64,000 bases of DNA from Prinsepia uniflora (lineage: Eukaryota > Streptophyta > Magnoliopsida > Rosales > Rosaceae): positions 73,853,028 to 73,917,027 of the forward strand of contig CM064866.1 in the NCBI GenBank assembly GCA_032719365.1, given 5' to 3'. Numbering within the stretch: the stretch's first letter is position 1; the number at the start of each line of letters is the position of its first letter. Position numbers and translations under genes: made by a program. Shown here in pieces: positions 36,917 to 46,871 of this stretch. Below the pieces are notes generated by a model. The model worked only from the letters and a program-made list of their open reading frames with translations. It did not search any database and was not told the DNA's origin.

Positions 36917-37387
36917 AGTCTTTGACTGAGGTGGGGTTCCTCGGTCGAGGACTTGATATGACGGTCGATACCTGTCGACTGACCAGGGCGGTGCGCCCTG
37001 TATCCCTAGTAGCCCCCCAAGTCATGGAGCGAGGAAGTGCACCGTATGTCCGATTTGAAAAGAGTCCCCGTTGCCGAGTTCCGGAAGCTGCCCACCGTAA
37101 AGACCGAAAGATCGTGGAGAGGCGGCCGTGGGGAATGGCGGGGATACGTCGGTAGCAGTGTGCTTGCCGACGAAAAGAGGAAGCGTGCCGTCGGGAAAGA
37201 TGCCGAAAGGCTCCGGTCGGCAGGCGGTATGGATGCATACCAGTAGCGATGTACGTATGTACGTATGTAGTTGAGAATGTACGATACCTATGGGTATACA
37301 GTACAAGGTATTCGTAGCCGAAAGGTGGCCGTATCGGCCTGGCGACTGTCAGATCGGAAGCGCGCATCTCGAGGCGGGCCAGGGGCC

Positions 37388-37395
37388 TATAAAAG
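37388..37395 (+). promoter_or_regulatory. TATA box for the antisense gene of element I
   Basis: TATAAAAG sits about 235 bp upstream of the ATG at 37624, on the strand opposite the element's own transcription. It suggests the gene uses a private internal promoter rather than the LTR. Confidence 0.5.
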
Positions 37396-37623
37396 AGGCG
37401 AAAGCTTTTTGACTTTTTCACTTTTTACTCAGAGCATCTGTGGAATAATTGCAAGTGCCGACTAAATTGGAGACTGCCGATCAAGAAGAAGACGTACGTG
37501 GAACCAATTCGACCGAGCAAAAATTTTGAAAGGTATAATTCCTGTCGTTCGGTATCTCTGCTCAGCATGTGTTCCGTAGCGTAGGTGCTTAGTTGTAGCT
37601 TCTTTTCTTTTGGTAATTTGTAG

Positions 37624-39061
37624 ATGTCAGAGTCAGAGTCAAACAGTGGATCTGGGGTTAGGTCCCCTCAAGCTTTTGGCGGGGAAACACCGTCCAGTTC
37701 GGCAACCGACGTGCCGAGCGGGCGCAGTGGGTCAACGTCTACTAGTGGGTCCACTAGCAACACTTCGTCGTCCGGCAGTGGTGACAGCCTGGATGAGGCT
37801 CTCAGGTTGCCGCGGAAGGAGTTGAGGCATCAGGGCGGATGCAGCACATCGGGTGCCGATCGGCCAAGTGAGAGGAGGACGTCTCCCCGTACTCCCCCAG
37901 TCGCCACCGTCGATTCCGAGGCTGAGGGTAGCGGGACGGAGACGAGCTCACCGATGGAACTAGATGCCGACGGCGTGGTGAAGGTGGAGTATGCCGTGGA
38001 CTACGAGATGAACACCATTCGGCAGTCCGACCTGGACCGGTTCCGGGAGCTGTACAATGTGCCGGCGGAGATTAAGATGACGGTACCCCCGCACAGCAAG
38101 AAGCCGAGCAATCCTCCTGAAGGGTCGACATTATTTTACGTCGATTGATTTGAACACGGAGTGAGGCTGCCTCTGCACCCGTGGCTCCAGGATATGATGG
38201 CGAGGGCAAACCTGGCCCTGGGGCAGCTGAACGCCAACGGTTGGATCATCCTGATCAGCCTGTACACGGCGTTCCGACTGGCGGGACTGCCGGAGCCGAC
38301 CTGGGGGCAATTGTGCGCCCTGTACCGCTTCAAGAGGCAGACCTACGGGTCGGGGTGGTACCAGATGGAGTGCCTACAGAAGACGGCCCGGGGTGCCTTT
38401 ATCAACGACGTGCCGACGTCGCAGAAGAGCTGGAGACACCGGTTTTGCTGGGTGTCCGGGCCGTGGGAGGGAGACGTCAGTGGGGTCCGCTCGAGGATTC
38501 CCAGCTACTTCCAGTCTGGAGGTTGTTGGTCTACCGTTCGGCTAGTGGTCATAAGGCGGCAATTGTAGCTACCGAGGCGGAGACTGATGGTGTTTGTTGT
38601 GTGTGCAGGTCCGTCCAAGGCAACGGTGACAGCAGAGGATTGGGAGGCGTGCAACCTGGTGCGGGAGAAGCTATCCGACCTGGAACGCAGCCGGTGCGTC
38701 CTGAAGTTTCCGCCGAACCTGCTTGTCGTGGGCCTCATCTCGCCACCTGGTAAGTAGTAGTGTTGAAGTTATAGTGTGTAGGCATGCCGGGGCACTAACA
38801 GTTTGTTTTGCAGTGCACCCCCAAGTTGAACAAGCCGCTCAGAAGAAGATGAGTGAGGCGGTGGCGAAGCACGGCGTGGCTGCCGAGGGTAAGGGCAAAG
38901 AGCCGGAGGTGCCCTCTCCACAGCCGCGGAGGCAGAAAACCGTGGCGGTGAAGCCAAGGGGACTGGCCGGGAGGAGCCCCAGCAAGGGTCAAGCTCTGGC
39001 TGTCGACCAGATGGGCTGCCGAAGCCGAGCCAGCCTGAAGCTAGGCAGGGTACGGAGATGA
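37624..39061 (+). pseudogene. Spliced antisense ORF of element I (putative gypsy-type transposon domain, PF04195-like)
   Basis: The model has exons 37624-38521, 38609-38749 and 38814-39061, about 428 codons. The first ~115 residues are Ser/Thr/Gly-rich. A conserved-looking domain follows (RLPLHPWLQD, LGQLNANGWIILISL, GWYQMECLQK, FCWVSGPWE), typical of the uncharacterised plant 'putative gypsy-type transposon' proteins. The C-terminus is basic and Lys/Pro-rich. Intron 2 has a GTAAGT donor and a TTGTTTTGCAG acceptor, and its phase fits both exons. Intron 1 ends GTGTGTGCAG and has a matching phase-1 GT at 38522. One in-frame TGA at 38146-38148 breaks exon 1, so this copy is probably not functional. 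Function is unknown. The family call is from memory of motif style and is not proven. Confidence 0.6.
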
Positions 39062-39186
39062 GTCCGGTGCTCGGTCTGAAAAGACCCCTGATCGGCGGGC
39101 TGGACCAATCCCGGGTGCGCCGGAGGAAGCTAATGGAGGCTCGGCAGAGGCAGTCTCCCCCGACAGCCACGTGGTCGTGTGTTCGT

Positions 39187-39204
39187 TTCCCACAGACGGC
39201 GCCA
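39187..39204 (-). promoter_or_regulatory. Primer-binding site of element I (tRNA-Asp-like)
   Basis: The reverse strand reads TGGCGCCGTCTGTGGGAA, two bases inside the right LTR. The first nine bases (TGGCGCCGT) match the 3' end complement of plant tRNA-Asp. This site is common in plant gypsy elements and differs from the tRNA-iMet site of A, B and J. Confidence 0.75.
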
Positions 39205-39206
39205 AT

Positions 39207-39782
39207 TGTTTGGTCCTGAAATGACCAACTCGATGAGACCCGCTGGGGGTTCTAGGACCAGCCGCGTGGTGTCTCGGGCCCGCCGGGAGCGTTGTGGTTC
39301 GGCAGGGATCCTGCAAAACTAGACACCGGTGTGGTGTCGGCCGGAGGGGCTCCGATGCCTAAGTTAGTATCTGAATGCCGAGCGGCAAGTAAATACAGTG
39401 CTCTGGATCGGTTCCGAGTGTCCTCTCTTTGTGAAGGGTTTCGGGGTATTTATAGTAGCCATAACTGCGGTAGGTGGGCTACTGTTACGGGAGCAGGTGG
39501 TGCTTTGTGGCTGAGAGCCGTCTGACAAGCCCTGGACATCCGGAGGAGGCGCCAGCTGGAGTCCCAACCTGCCTCCGTCAGGGAGTTGGTGTGGCAGAGT
39601 TGGTTAGGTGACTGTCGCAGCCAGCTGTTGTCTGTTCACTGTCAGATGCCGAATGGCGGGTCTGCAGTATGGTGCCGATCGGCGGACCGTGGGTCGTGAG
39701 GGTGCCGATCAGGCGGTCGGTCGGCGGCCTTCCTGTCCTGGTGGGACCTGTGCTAGGGTGGTCGGTCGATATGGTGTCAACA
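39207..39782 (-). repeat. Right (5') LTR of element I
   Basis: This 576-bp copy carries the TATAAATA box at 39447-39454 on the reverse strand. It acts as the 5' LTR because the primer site lies beside it. Confidence 0.9.
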
Positions 39783-41640
39783 GTGGTGTCCAGGAGTGTG
39801 ATTTTCAATGAGAGAAGTCACTGGAATTGGGAGAAGCTTGAAGAAGTTTCAAGCAGCATTCCTCTAAGATTCACTACTGGAGATTCTCAGATAAAACCAA
39901 CACCACCACCTCACCCTCCTGACATGACATGTTCTAGTCCAAGTGAAGATGATCAGCCTAGTCACAGTCCTAGTTCATCATCCAGCACTACTTCAAGTAG
40001 TTCCACAAAGCAGGACATTAATACTCCTGTGAAACTAAGAAGCTTAAGTGACATCTATGCTAGATGTCACATGAGCATGATAGAACCAAAATGTTTCAAG
40101 GAAGCAGTCAAGGAATCTGCTTGGAGAAAAGCAATGGAAGCTGAGATAGAAATGATTGAAAAGAATGGAACATGGGAACTTATGGAAAGACCTATAGCTA
40201 AACATGTGATAGGAGTCAAATGGGTGTTCAAAACTAAACTGAACCTTGATGGATCAGTACAGAAGAACAAAGCTAGGTTGGTTGCAAAAGAGTATGCACA
40301 AAAACCTGGTGTGGACTTCAATGAGACTTTTGCTCCAGTAGCAAGGCTGGACACAATAAGAGTTTTGTTTGCCTTAGCAGCACTAAGAAGATGGGAACTG
40401 TTCCAGTTAGATGTGAAGTCTGCTTTTTCTGAATGGTGTTCTAAAGGAGGAGGTGTACATTGATCAACCTGAAGGTTTTGTGGTTCAAGGAAGTGAATCT
40501 AAGGTTTATAAGTTGCACAAAGCCCTCTATGGTTTGAAACAAGCACCAAGGGCTTAGTGTGGTAAGCTAGACTCTTACTTACTAAGTTGTGATTTTGAAA
40601 GAATCACTAGTGAGCCTACTTTGTACTTGAAGGGAAAACAAGGTGTGGGAACCTTGATTGTGTCTATCTATGTGGATGACATAATTTACACTGGTGATAG
40701 CACAAGGATGATGATTGAGTTCAAGCAGGATATGATGAGGAAGTATGAAATGACAGACTTGGGACTTCTAGATCATTTCCTAGGGATGGGAATCCTACAA
40801 TCTAGTGAGGGGATCTATATCCACCAAAGGAAGTATGCTGCAACCCCTCTTGAGAAATTTGGACTCAAGGATTGCAAACCTGTCAGCATACCAGTGGCTA
40901 CTAGTGGTAGGTTACAAAAAGAAGATGGAAGTGGGACAGCAAATGGGTAAGTGTATAGACAGATTGTTGGAAGTCTGCTTTATCTCACAGCTACAAGACT
41001 AGATGTGATGTTTACAGCCAATTTACTGTCAAGATTTATGCACAATCCCACCAACAAGCATCTTGGGACTGCCAAAAGAGTTCTAAGATATGTTCAAGGA
41101 ACCTTGAACTATGGGATTGGATACAAGAAAAGGAAGGTTGCAATTCTTGTAGGTTTCTGTGATAGTGATTGGGGAGGCTCTATTGATGACATGAAGAGTA
41201 CCTCTGGTTATGCTTTCACACTAGGCAGTGGTGTGTTCTCATAGGCTTCTGTAAAACAGTTCAGTGTGGCCCTCTCAATAGCAGAAGTTGAGTATGTGAG
41301 TGCCTCTGAGGCAACTACTCAGGCTGTTTGGTTAAGGTTTGTCCTAGGTGATCTAGGAGAAGAGCATATAGAAGCTACTCCTCTCATGTGTGACAACATG
41401 TCTGCAATTGCCATGGCTAGAAACCCTGTGTTTCATCAGAAGACCAAGCATATTCACAAAAGATGGCACTATATAAGAGATGCAATACAGAATGGTGAAG
41501 TGTCCATTCAATATTGCAAGTCTGAGGATCAGTTGATAGACATATTCACTAAGGCTCTACCTAAGGAATGGTTTTACTACCTAAGGAATCTACTAGGAGT
41601 AATACCAGTGAACACCTTAGGAGGGGCTGTTGGAATGTAA
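39783..41640 (+). pseudogene. Copia reverse transcriptase and RNase H, piece 5
   Basis: The frame resumes after element I with a Pro/Ser-rich linker. The copia RT follows: WRKAMEAEIEMIEKN and WVFKTKLN, then ARLVAKEYAQ, DVKSAF, and the catalytic YVDDI at 40669-40683. RNase H follows with YVSASEATTQ and KHIHKRWHYI near 41295-41480. It ends at the TAA 41638-41640. Breaks: a one-base frameshift near 40430, TAG at about 40556 and TAG at about 41242 (both at conserved tryptophan positions), and TAA at 40948. The pol frame is dead. Domain order (INT before RT) confirms Ty1/copia. Confidence 0.9.
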
Positions 41641-41748
41641 GTTGTGCACTGGTGATGACTTGGCAGTGATCCTGCTATCAACTCAAAGAGAACAGGTGTC
41701 AAAAGCAAGGAAAAGAAGTGCAAATGAGAAATTGAGTGAGGTGGATTC

Positions 41749-42021
41749 TGTTAGAGAATGTGTGACGTGTTAGAGTGATGCACAAGTTGAGGAAATGTCA
41801 CTGTCATCAGTAACTGTCATGCAGTGTGTGTGAGCAAGTGAGTGAGTGAGTACTATATGCATTGTAATCGTTCATTTTGTGAATTAATGAGAATGAGAAA
41901 AGTGGTACAATGAGATCAGAGAGAGGATCTGATCACTGTGATACCAAAACAAAGCATTCACATTCATCTTGCGTTTTATCAAACACTTAGAGTGCATTCT
42001 GCAATTTTGTGAATCTCAACA
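41749..42021 (+). repeat. 3' LTR of the host copia element
   Basis: A stretch of about 273 bp begins TGTTAGAGAA after the purine-rich GAGTGAGGTGGATTC and ends AATCTCAACA. The ends are near-inverted (TGTTAGAGA and TCTCAACA), as expected for a copia LTR. The 5' LTR is outside the window, so it cannot be compared. Host sequence resumes at 42022. Confidence 0.75.
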
Positions 42022-42045
42022 GAATTTATTAATCAATTCCATCTA

Positions 42046-42050
<5 letters not shown>

Positions 42051-42117
<67 letters not shown>
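42051..42117. repeat. (GA)n microsatellite
   Basis: About 33 uninterrupted GA units lie 30 bp past the copia LTR, just upstream of the truncated STIG1-like pseudogene. Confidence 0.95.
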
Positions 42118-42121
<4 letters not shown>

Positions 42122-42260
42122 TTATCCTAAACCACACGGACTAATCTCGTTCATTTTCAGCTAGAGAGATTGATTTTAAAACTTACCTGTGAAACCAATG
42201 GAACAGTGCACCTGAAGTTGTGATCGACTGTGTCCTCTGTTTGTCTGAAATCCAATAGAA

Positions 42261-42602
42261 ATGAAAGATAAAGCAGACGTGACGACTGCATCTTTGAGAG
42301 AAGTGAGGCGGTTTCTTAGCTAGAAGAAGTATAAGCCAGTGCCAGGTTACACTTGCAACTACTTCCCAAGTATTTGTCGTGCCAAGAACAGCCCTGGGCC
42401 GGACTGCTGCAAGCGGAAATGTGTGAATGTGAAGAGTGACCGGTACAACTGTGGGAAATGCGGGCGGAGATGCAAGTACACTAAGATTTGTTGCAAGGGC
42501 AAGTGCATCAATGCGTCATTTGACAAGAGACATTGTGGTGCCTGCAATAACAAGTGCAATAAGGGCGAGTATTGCATTTATGGGATGTGCAATTATGCAT
42601 GA
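42261..42602 (+). pseudogene. STIG1-like pseudogene, 5'-truncated with in-frame stop
   Basis: The frame from ATG 42261 encodes a short region ending RRFLS, then TAG at 42321-42323. A complete STIG1 cysteine domain follows (about 42351-42599), starting YTCNYFPSIC and ending GMCNYA with a natural TGA. Its cysteine pattern matches the intact genes at 45083 and 62294 (CC, CGKC, CC, HCGAC), but the sequence is clearly more diverged. No signal peptide or proper start is present. The copia LTR ends only 240 bp upstream, so the insertion may have removed the 5' end. An in-frame GTG at 42339 is not a credible start. Confidence 0.8.
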
Positions 42603-42837
42603 TTCATTCATTCATATATTCATCTTGCCTATACAATTATATAGTAATTAATTAACAAGAGAAAGACATTTACACTCATAATGTATTTATTGTTCTGAAA
42701 TCATTGAAATTAATGGTTTCTATATATATACTTAAAATTTCCGTCTAAATATTGTGCCCATGCATGTTTCAATACTGTTCTTTAATTATTATTATGTCAG
42801 AAAATGTGGCATATTTTTGTAAGAATTGGCATATTTC

Positions 42838-43131
42838 TGTAAGAAGTTAAGGTTTCACTCCAAAATCAATTGGTTATAGGGAGAGTAGCCCAAGATTATA
42901 TAAGACACAATCTAAGTTGGTTTTTTTTTTTGTTTCGATGTGTGACATTAGCTCACATTCCAACATGCCCTCTCATGTGTGGCGGATTTTCCGGCCTATC
43001 ACGTGGCAATGAATGGGAAGCGTGTGCCACATGTAGCAGTTAAGCCAACAAGTGTGACAACCTTGCTCTGATACCGTGTAAGAAGTTGAGGTTACACCCT
43101 AAAACCAATTGGCAATAGGGGTCGTAGCCCA
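42838..43131 (-). mobile_element. Possible TRIM-like small LTR element
   Basis: Two direct repeats of about 55 bp begin TGTAAGAAGTT (42838 and 43077) and share AATTGG, ATAGGG and GTAGCCCA. Immediately before the right copy the reverse strand nearly reads a tRNA-iMet primer site (43065-43076, GGTATCAGAGC). This fits a very small minus-oriented LTR element whose right LTR is truncated. LTR outer ends and target duplication were not identified. Confidence 0.4.
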
Positions 43132-43159
43132 GTATCTCCGTCTACACAAAATTTCGAAA

Positions 43160-43440
43160 ATAACAAAGAATATCATCCACTACCATATCAAAGATCCACT
43201 GTGATTGACACCACCATCATCACCACAAATGGAGTACTGCGATCACTCAATCAAATCCCATTTGGCCACATCACGAGCAAAAACAATATATATGAAGGCA
43301 GATCAGGCTCCTGATCAAGGGCAAGAATTTCACCATAAACCTGACTCATCAGGACGTCAAAACCTCTTGTGGCCATGATCGACACTCATGATGATCAAAC
43401 GAGAAAGAAAAGTCAAAGACTAACAAATTTCGATGAACCC
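43160..43440. repeat. Dispersed repeat, copy 1 (pairs with 47505-47780)
   Basis: About 280 bp share phrases with 47505-47780, including ATTGACACCACCA, AGAGCAAAAACAATATAT, CTCCTGATC and CAAAGACTAA. Identity looks moderate with small indels. The origin is unknown; it could be a TE or a decayed gene exon on the minus strand. Confidence 0.6.
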
Positions 43441-43773
43441 GACACCAAGATTGGGTGGATTACCTTATATTCACTACATCTCTATGGGTACTAAGGGGAA
43501 ACCTGACCCTTGAATCCAAAGAATAAAAAAATTAAAAATGTTTTTTTAGAGGGAATGGCTAGGGTTTTTTTTTCAAGAGAGAGACAATTATTTAATATCT
43601 AACATTATTATTTTAGTTATGATCATGAAAAGAATTCCGGCAAGGACCACCAAATTCCTACCGTAATTTGTTTACCCATATTTGAATTAATATCATTCAC
43701 ATACTACGTTTCGAAGTCGATCTCCAGCGTCTCGATCCCCCCACCTTTCAGACAAGTGAAATACTGCTTAATT

Positions 43774-43812
<39 letters not shown>

Positions 43813-44979
43813 TCTACTAATTGCGAAGTGACGCTGGCCTTTACGCATCATAGTACCAGTACGTACAGTTGATTGATCATCATCATGAGTAAAGTGAAAT
43901 TATTAAAGATAAAATTACTCAATACTGATCTTAATAAGAAAGCAAAATTATTTAGACTATATATAAATGAGTTAGTTTGGTTACTTTGGTAGGTAAAAAG
44001 GTTGAAACGCCCACAGAGAACCAAATCTCTGCCAACGAATTGAATTAGACGGTGTCGAAGTTGAAGGAGTCGTCGTCCAATCTCAAATGGTCACCCACCT
44101 TGAAGGCTTGAAGCTTCTTGATTCATATCGGTCAATTCTGTAATTCCAAAACCTTAATCAATTTAATAAAAATTAAAAAAAAAAAGGTCAACATGGAGGC
44201 TCCACAAGTGCTTCTGTAACGTACGGTTTTTATTTCCCCAATTGGAAAATCCATGGACTGCTTTTGGTTAATTTCTCCGACCCTTGATCTTCAAATAACA
44301 AGCCAAGAATGCGAGCTTCTTTCGGCCTTAAACAGCTTAGTCACCGACTCACTTCACGTAATGTAATATTAATAATCGCAACGTGTGTATATATATATAT
44401 ATATATATCCTGATATTCACACTTGTATAGTATAATAATTGAACGAACTTCATTTGTGTTTCTTTTGGAATTAGACCAAAATTTAAATTAGGAAACTGTG
44501 TGACTGCTACTGCACTAGCTTTCTTGAGATTTTACTTAATAAAAATGAGACCAATATGTATGTATATATATATATATATATATAGTATTGGTCTACGCAC
44601 CCTGAAGAAAATCACAGCACATATGCATGAACGAGTAGTTAATGATCAGTGGCCTAATCCTACGCACCCACCTTATTTTCATCTTCGGATATTCTATGGT
44701 GTATATTATATTTATCATATACTAATATTTTCAATGATTAAGTTTTGATAGTATAATTTAAATACATCGTATTATCACAAAATTTTTGTGTGATGTTTGA
44801 AGTAATTTTTGTTTCTTATTCTTCTTCTTCATTAGTTAATAATTTAATATTCACCTAACTTGTTGTGTAATGTTTCGTTGAAAGCCTAACTTCGTTTACT
44901 TAAACGTTGTGCATGCGTACCCCTTTCAATATTAGACCAACCCATTAAGGACTTCATGAATAGCACCATTCCTTCTTCT
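43441..44979. other. AT-rich intergenic and promoter region upstream of STIG1-like gene 1
   Basis: No coding sequence is supported. It contains three (TA)n microsatellites and the conserved upstream sequence of the duplicated gene. The block at 44690-44980 is almost identical to 61905-62190, suggesting that regulatory sequence was copied together with the gene. Confidence 0.7.
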
Positions 44980-44989
44980 CTATATATAC
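44980..44989 (+). promoter_or_regulatory. TATA box of STIG1-like gene 1
   Basis: CTATATATAC lies about 95 bp before the ATG at 45083 and is conserved in copy 2 (62191-62200). The leader contains a (CA)n stretch just before the ATG. Confidence 0.75.
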
Positions 44990-45082
44990 TTCTCCAACCC
45001 TGCATGCTTCTCCATCCAGAACCATTCAATACATATTATACCATCTTCTCATTAAACACACACACACACCAACAAACCACAT

Positions 45083-45526
45083 ATGGCAACCTTCAAAGTT
45101 TTCCTCATGCTTGCCCTTCTAATGCCTTTAGCCATTACTCTCTCTGCTGCAGTTGGAGAAGAAGAATCCTCCGTCTTCGACCACGAAACCACCAATGACG
45201 ACGATGAAACCAAAAGTTCTTTCCTGCTGAGGGGAAGAAGCGGCCGGTTCCTCCGCACTCGACTAGCAGTAGCGACATGCGACAAGTACCCTAGGGTCTG
45301 TCGGGCCTCAGGCAGCGCAGGGCCGGACTGCTGCCAGAAGAAATGTGTGGACAAACGCACAGACAGAGGAAACTGTGGAAAGTGTGGAAGGAAATGCAAG
45401 TACGGAGAGACATGCTGCAAAGGTAAGTGTGTGAATCCGAGGTCTGATAAGAGACACTGTGGTAGTTGCAACAATAAGTGCAAAAAAGGCAGCAAATGTG
45501 TCTATGGGATGTGCAGCTACGCATAG
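45083..45526 (+). CDS. STIG1-like secreted cysteine-rich protein, gene 1
   Basis: An intact, intronless 147-residue ORF. Residues 1-23 form a signal peptide (hydrophobic core FLMLALLMPLAITL, likely cut after SAA). Residues 24-62 are a variable acidic then basic region, including the FLLRGRSGRFL stretch. Residues 66-144 form the STIG1 domain with 16 cysteines (CC at 83-84, CGKC at 98-101, CC at 111-112, HCGSC at 125-129) and end GMCSYA. Known members are tobacco and petunia STIG1, tomato STIG1 (binds pollen receptor kinase LePRK2 and promotes pollen tube growth) and Arabidopsis GRI (extracellular ROS-linked cell death). Secretion to the apoplast is expected; the exact role of this copy is unknown. 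The start is supported by the TATA box, signal peptide and conservation in copy 2, from which it differs at six residues. Confidence 0.93.
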   Translation: MATFKVFLMLALLMPLAITLSAAVGEEESSVFDHETTNDDDETKSSFLLRGRSGRFLRTRLAVATCDKYPRVCRASGSAGPDCCQKKCVDKRTDRGNCGKCGRKCKYGETCCKGKCVNPRSDKRHCGSCNNKCKKGSKCVYGMCSYA

Positions 45527-45551
45527 AGAGAATTATTCATTCATTACAGAG

Positions 45552-45585
<34 letters not shown>

Positions 45586-45880
45586 CGAGCTATATATACT
45601 TGAGATTTATTATTAATTACGTCATATAGAATTAAGAGTTCATTTGTGTATGCATGTGTATGTGCAAGGAATAACGACTAGCTACATACGTACCTAGCCA
45701 TCAACATTTGATTGGCTTGGCCGATTGATTATTGTTTATTGATTGATTATTTTCTTTTACAATTTACATTATTGTAACTAAAAAATATTCTAATGAATGT
45801 TGTCTCTTATATTTAATCAAGTCCTTGTTTGTTGATGTTACTAAATTGTAAGATGTTCGTGTTAGATGTTTTGTATTCCA

Positions 45881-46507
45881 AAACAGTCCAAGATCAAACA
45901 ATCATAGTCTTAAATCACATTCAACAATCATATGGACAATCTCAAAAATAATCATAAGAGACATAATGGCTTACTTGTGACTTGTGAGCGAAGCCATTGA
46001 TGAAGACAATGATTTGCTGATTTGCTGATGTGAGAGATTGATAATTTCTTCTCTCAACTTTTAATGATTCTTACTTCTAATAAGAGAAGTGTCGAAAGAA
46101 TCTGATTAGTCTGAGAAGAGGAATCAAGATCTCTATTTGTACTACTTGAAGTCTTGAACGTCAAAAAACTAACTAAATTTGTGTACTTTCTAAATTTTTC
46201 AATAAAACATCTCTTCTATAAAAGTAAAATTAAAAAACTAAATTTGTGTACTTAGTTCAATCAAACTCACAATTATTCTTACAATTTTAGAAACCTATGA
46301 AACAAATAATATTCTATCATCATTTTTATCTATCTCATTATAACTTATTAAAATTCACATAAGGCATTATATTTTTTTTTTATCCCAAGAGCTCGGACTT
46401 CATTAGAAATTTTTATTAAGTTAAATATTTTCTAACTTAAAAAAATTCAAAAGAAAAAAAAATATTTATTGAGCTTAATAAATGGAAATACATGCTCCAA
46501 AAGACTT
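45881..46507. other. AT-rich intergenic stretch, no gene seen
   Basis: It contains homopolymer A/T runs and no open frame or motif worth calling. Confidence 0.6.
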
Positions 46508-46815
46508 AAAACATTTTTTTTAATTAAAAAATACGAAATTTCAGTAATAGAACATATATATATATATATGAAATAAAGACAAGTTAGAATATTTCAACAA
46601 CTTGACGACAAATATGTATATATACCTCCAATAATCAAACTCGGCATCTGTCCAAACAATCTAAAGGGAATATTACATAAAATAATATAATTTGAACTCT
46701 CTAAGCATCATTAATTTCATTACTACACAAACAACTAATCAATCTTTGCGATCCCACCAAAGGGAAAACCTAAAACATTTTTTTTTATTAAAAAATATGA
46801 AATTTCAGTAATCGA

Positions 46816-46871
<56 letters not shown>

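Larger units (their letters stand above)
36330..39782 (-). mobile_element. LTR element I: short non-autonomous gypsy (Tat/Ogre-like) element with antisense gene
   Basis: This 3453-bp element is flanked by a perfect GTGGT duplication (36325-36329 and 39783-39787). The LTRs are two 576-bp repeats, TGTTTGGTCC to GTGTCAACA on the plus strand. About six differences between them (roughly 1%) indicate a young insertion. A tRNA-Asp-like primer site lies inside the right LTR and a purine tract beside the left one, so the element reads right to left. No gag or pol is present. The interior carries a plus-strand, multi-exon gene (37624-39061), antisense to the element. Extra antisense ORFs are known in Tat-lineage gypsy elements; placing I in that lineage is an inference. 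Confidence 0.86.
43720..45880 (+). repeat. Segmental duplication, copy 1 (STIG1-like gene plus promoter)
   Basis: The segment matches about 60540-63050 in the same order. Shared blocks include GTCGATCTCCA at 43721/60549, GTACAGTTGATTGATC at 43862/61190, CAACATGGAGGCTCC at 44189/61501, the promoter and the whole gene. Copy 1 carries longer (TA)n tracts (43778-43810, 44388-44408, 44565-44583). Copy 2 has about 0.5 kb extra near 60640-61140. Confidence 0.85.

Noticed and set aside
36900..37421. 173-codon minus-strand frame in element I
   Set aside because: It starts beside the LTR in the expected gag position but has no Gag or other motif, and its composition follows GC-rich sequence.
38181..38753. 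190-codon frame overlapping the antisense gene of element I
   Set aside because: Shadow frame of the PF04195-like exons; GC-rich codons keep alternative frames open.
45052..45495. 147-codon minus-strand frame opposite STIG1 gene 1 (and its twin at 62263-62706)
   Set aside because: Exact shadow of the real gene; Leu/Pro-rich reverse translation of cysteine codons.
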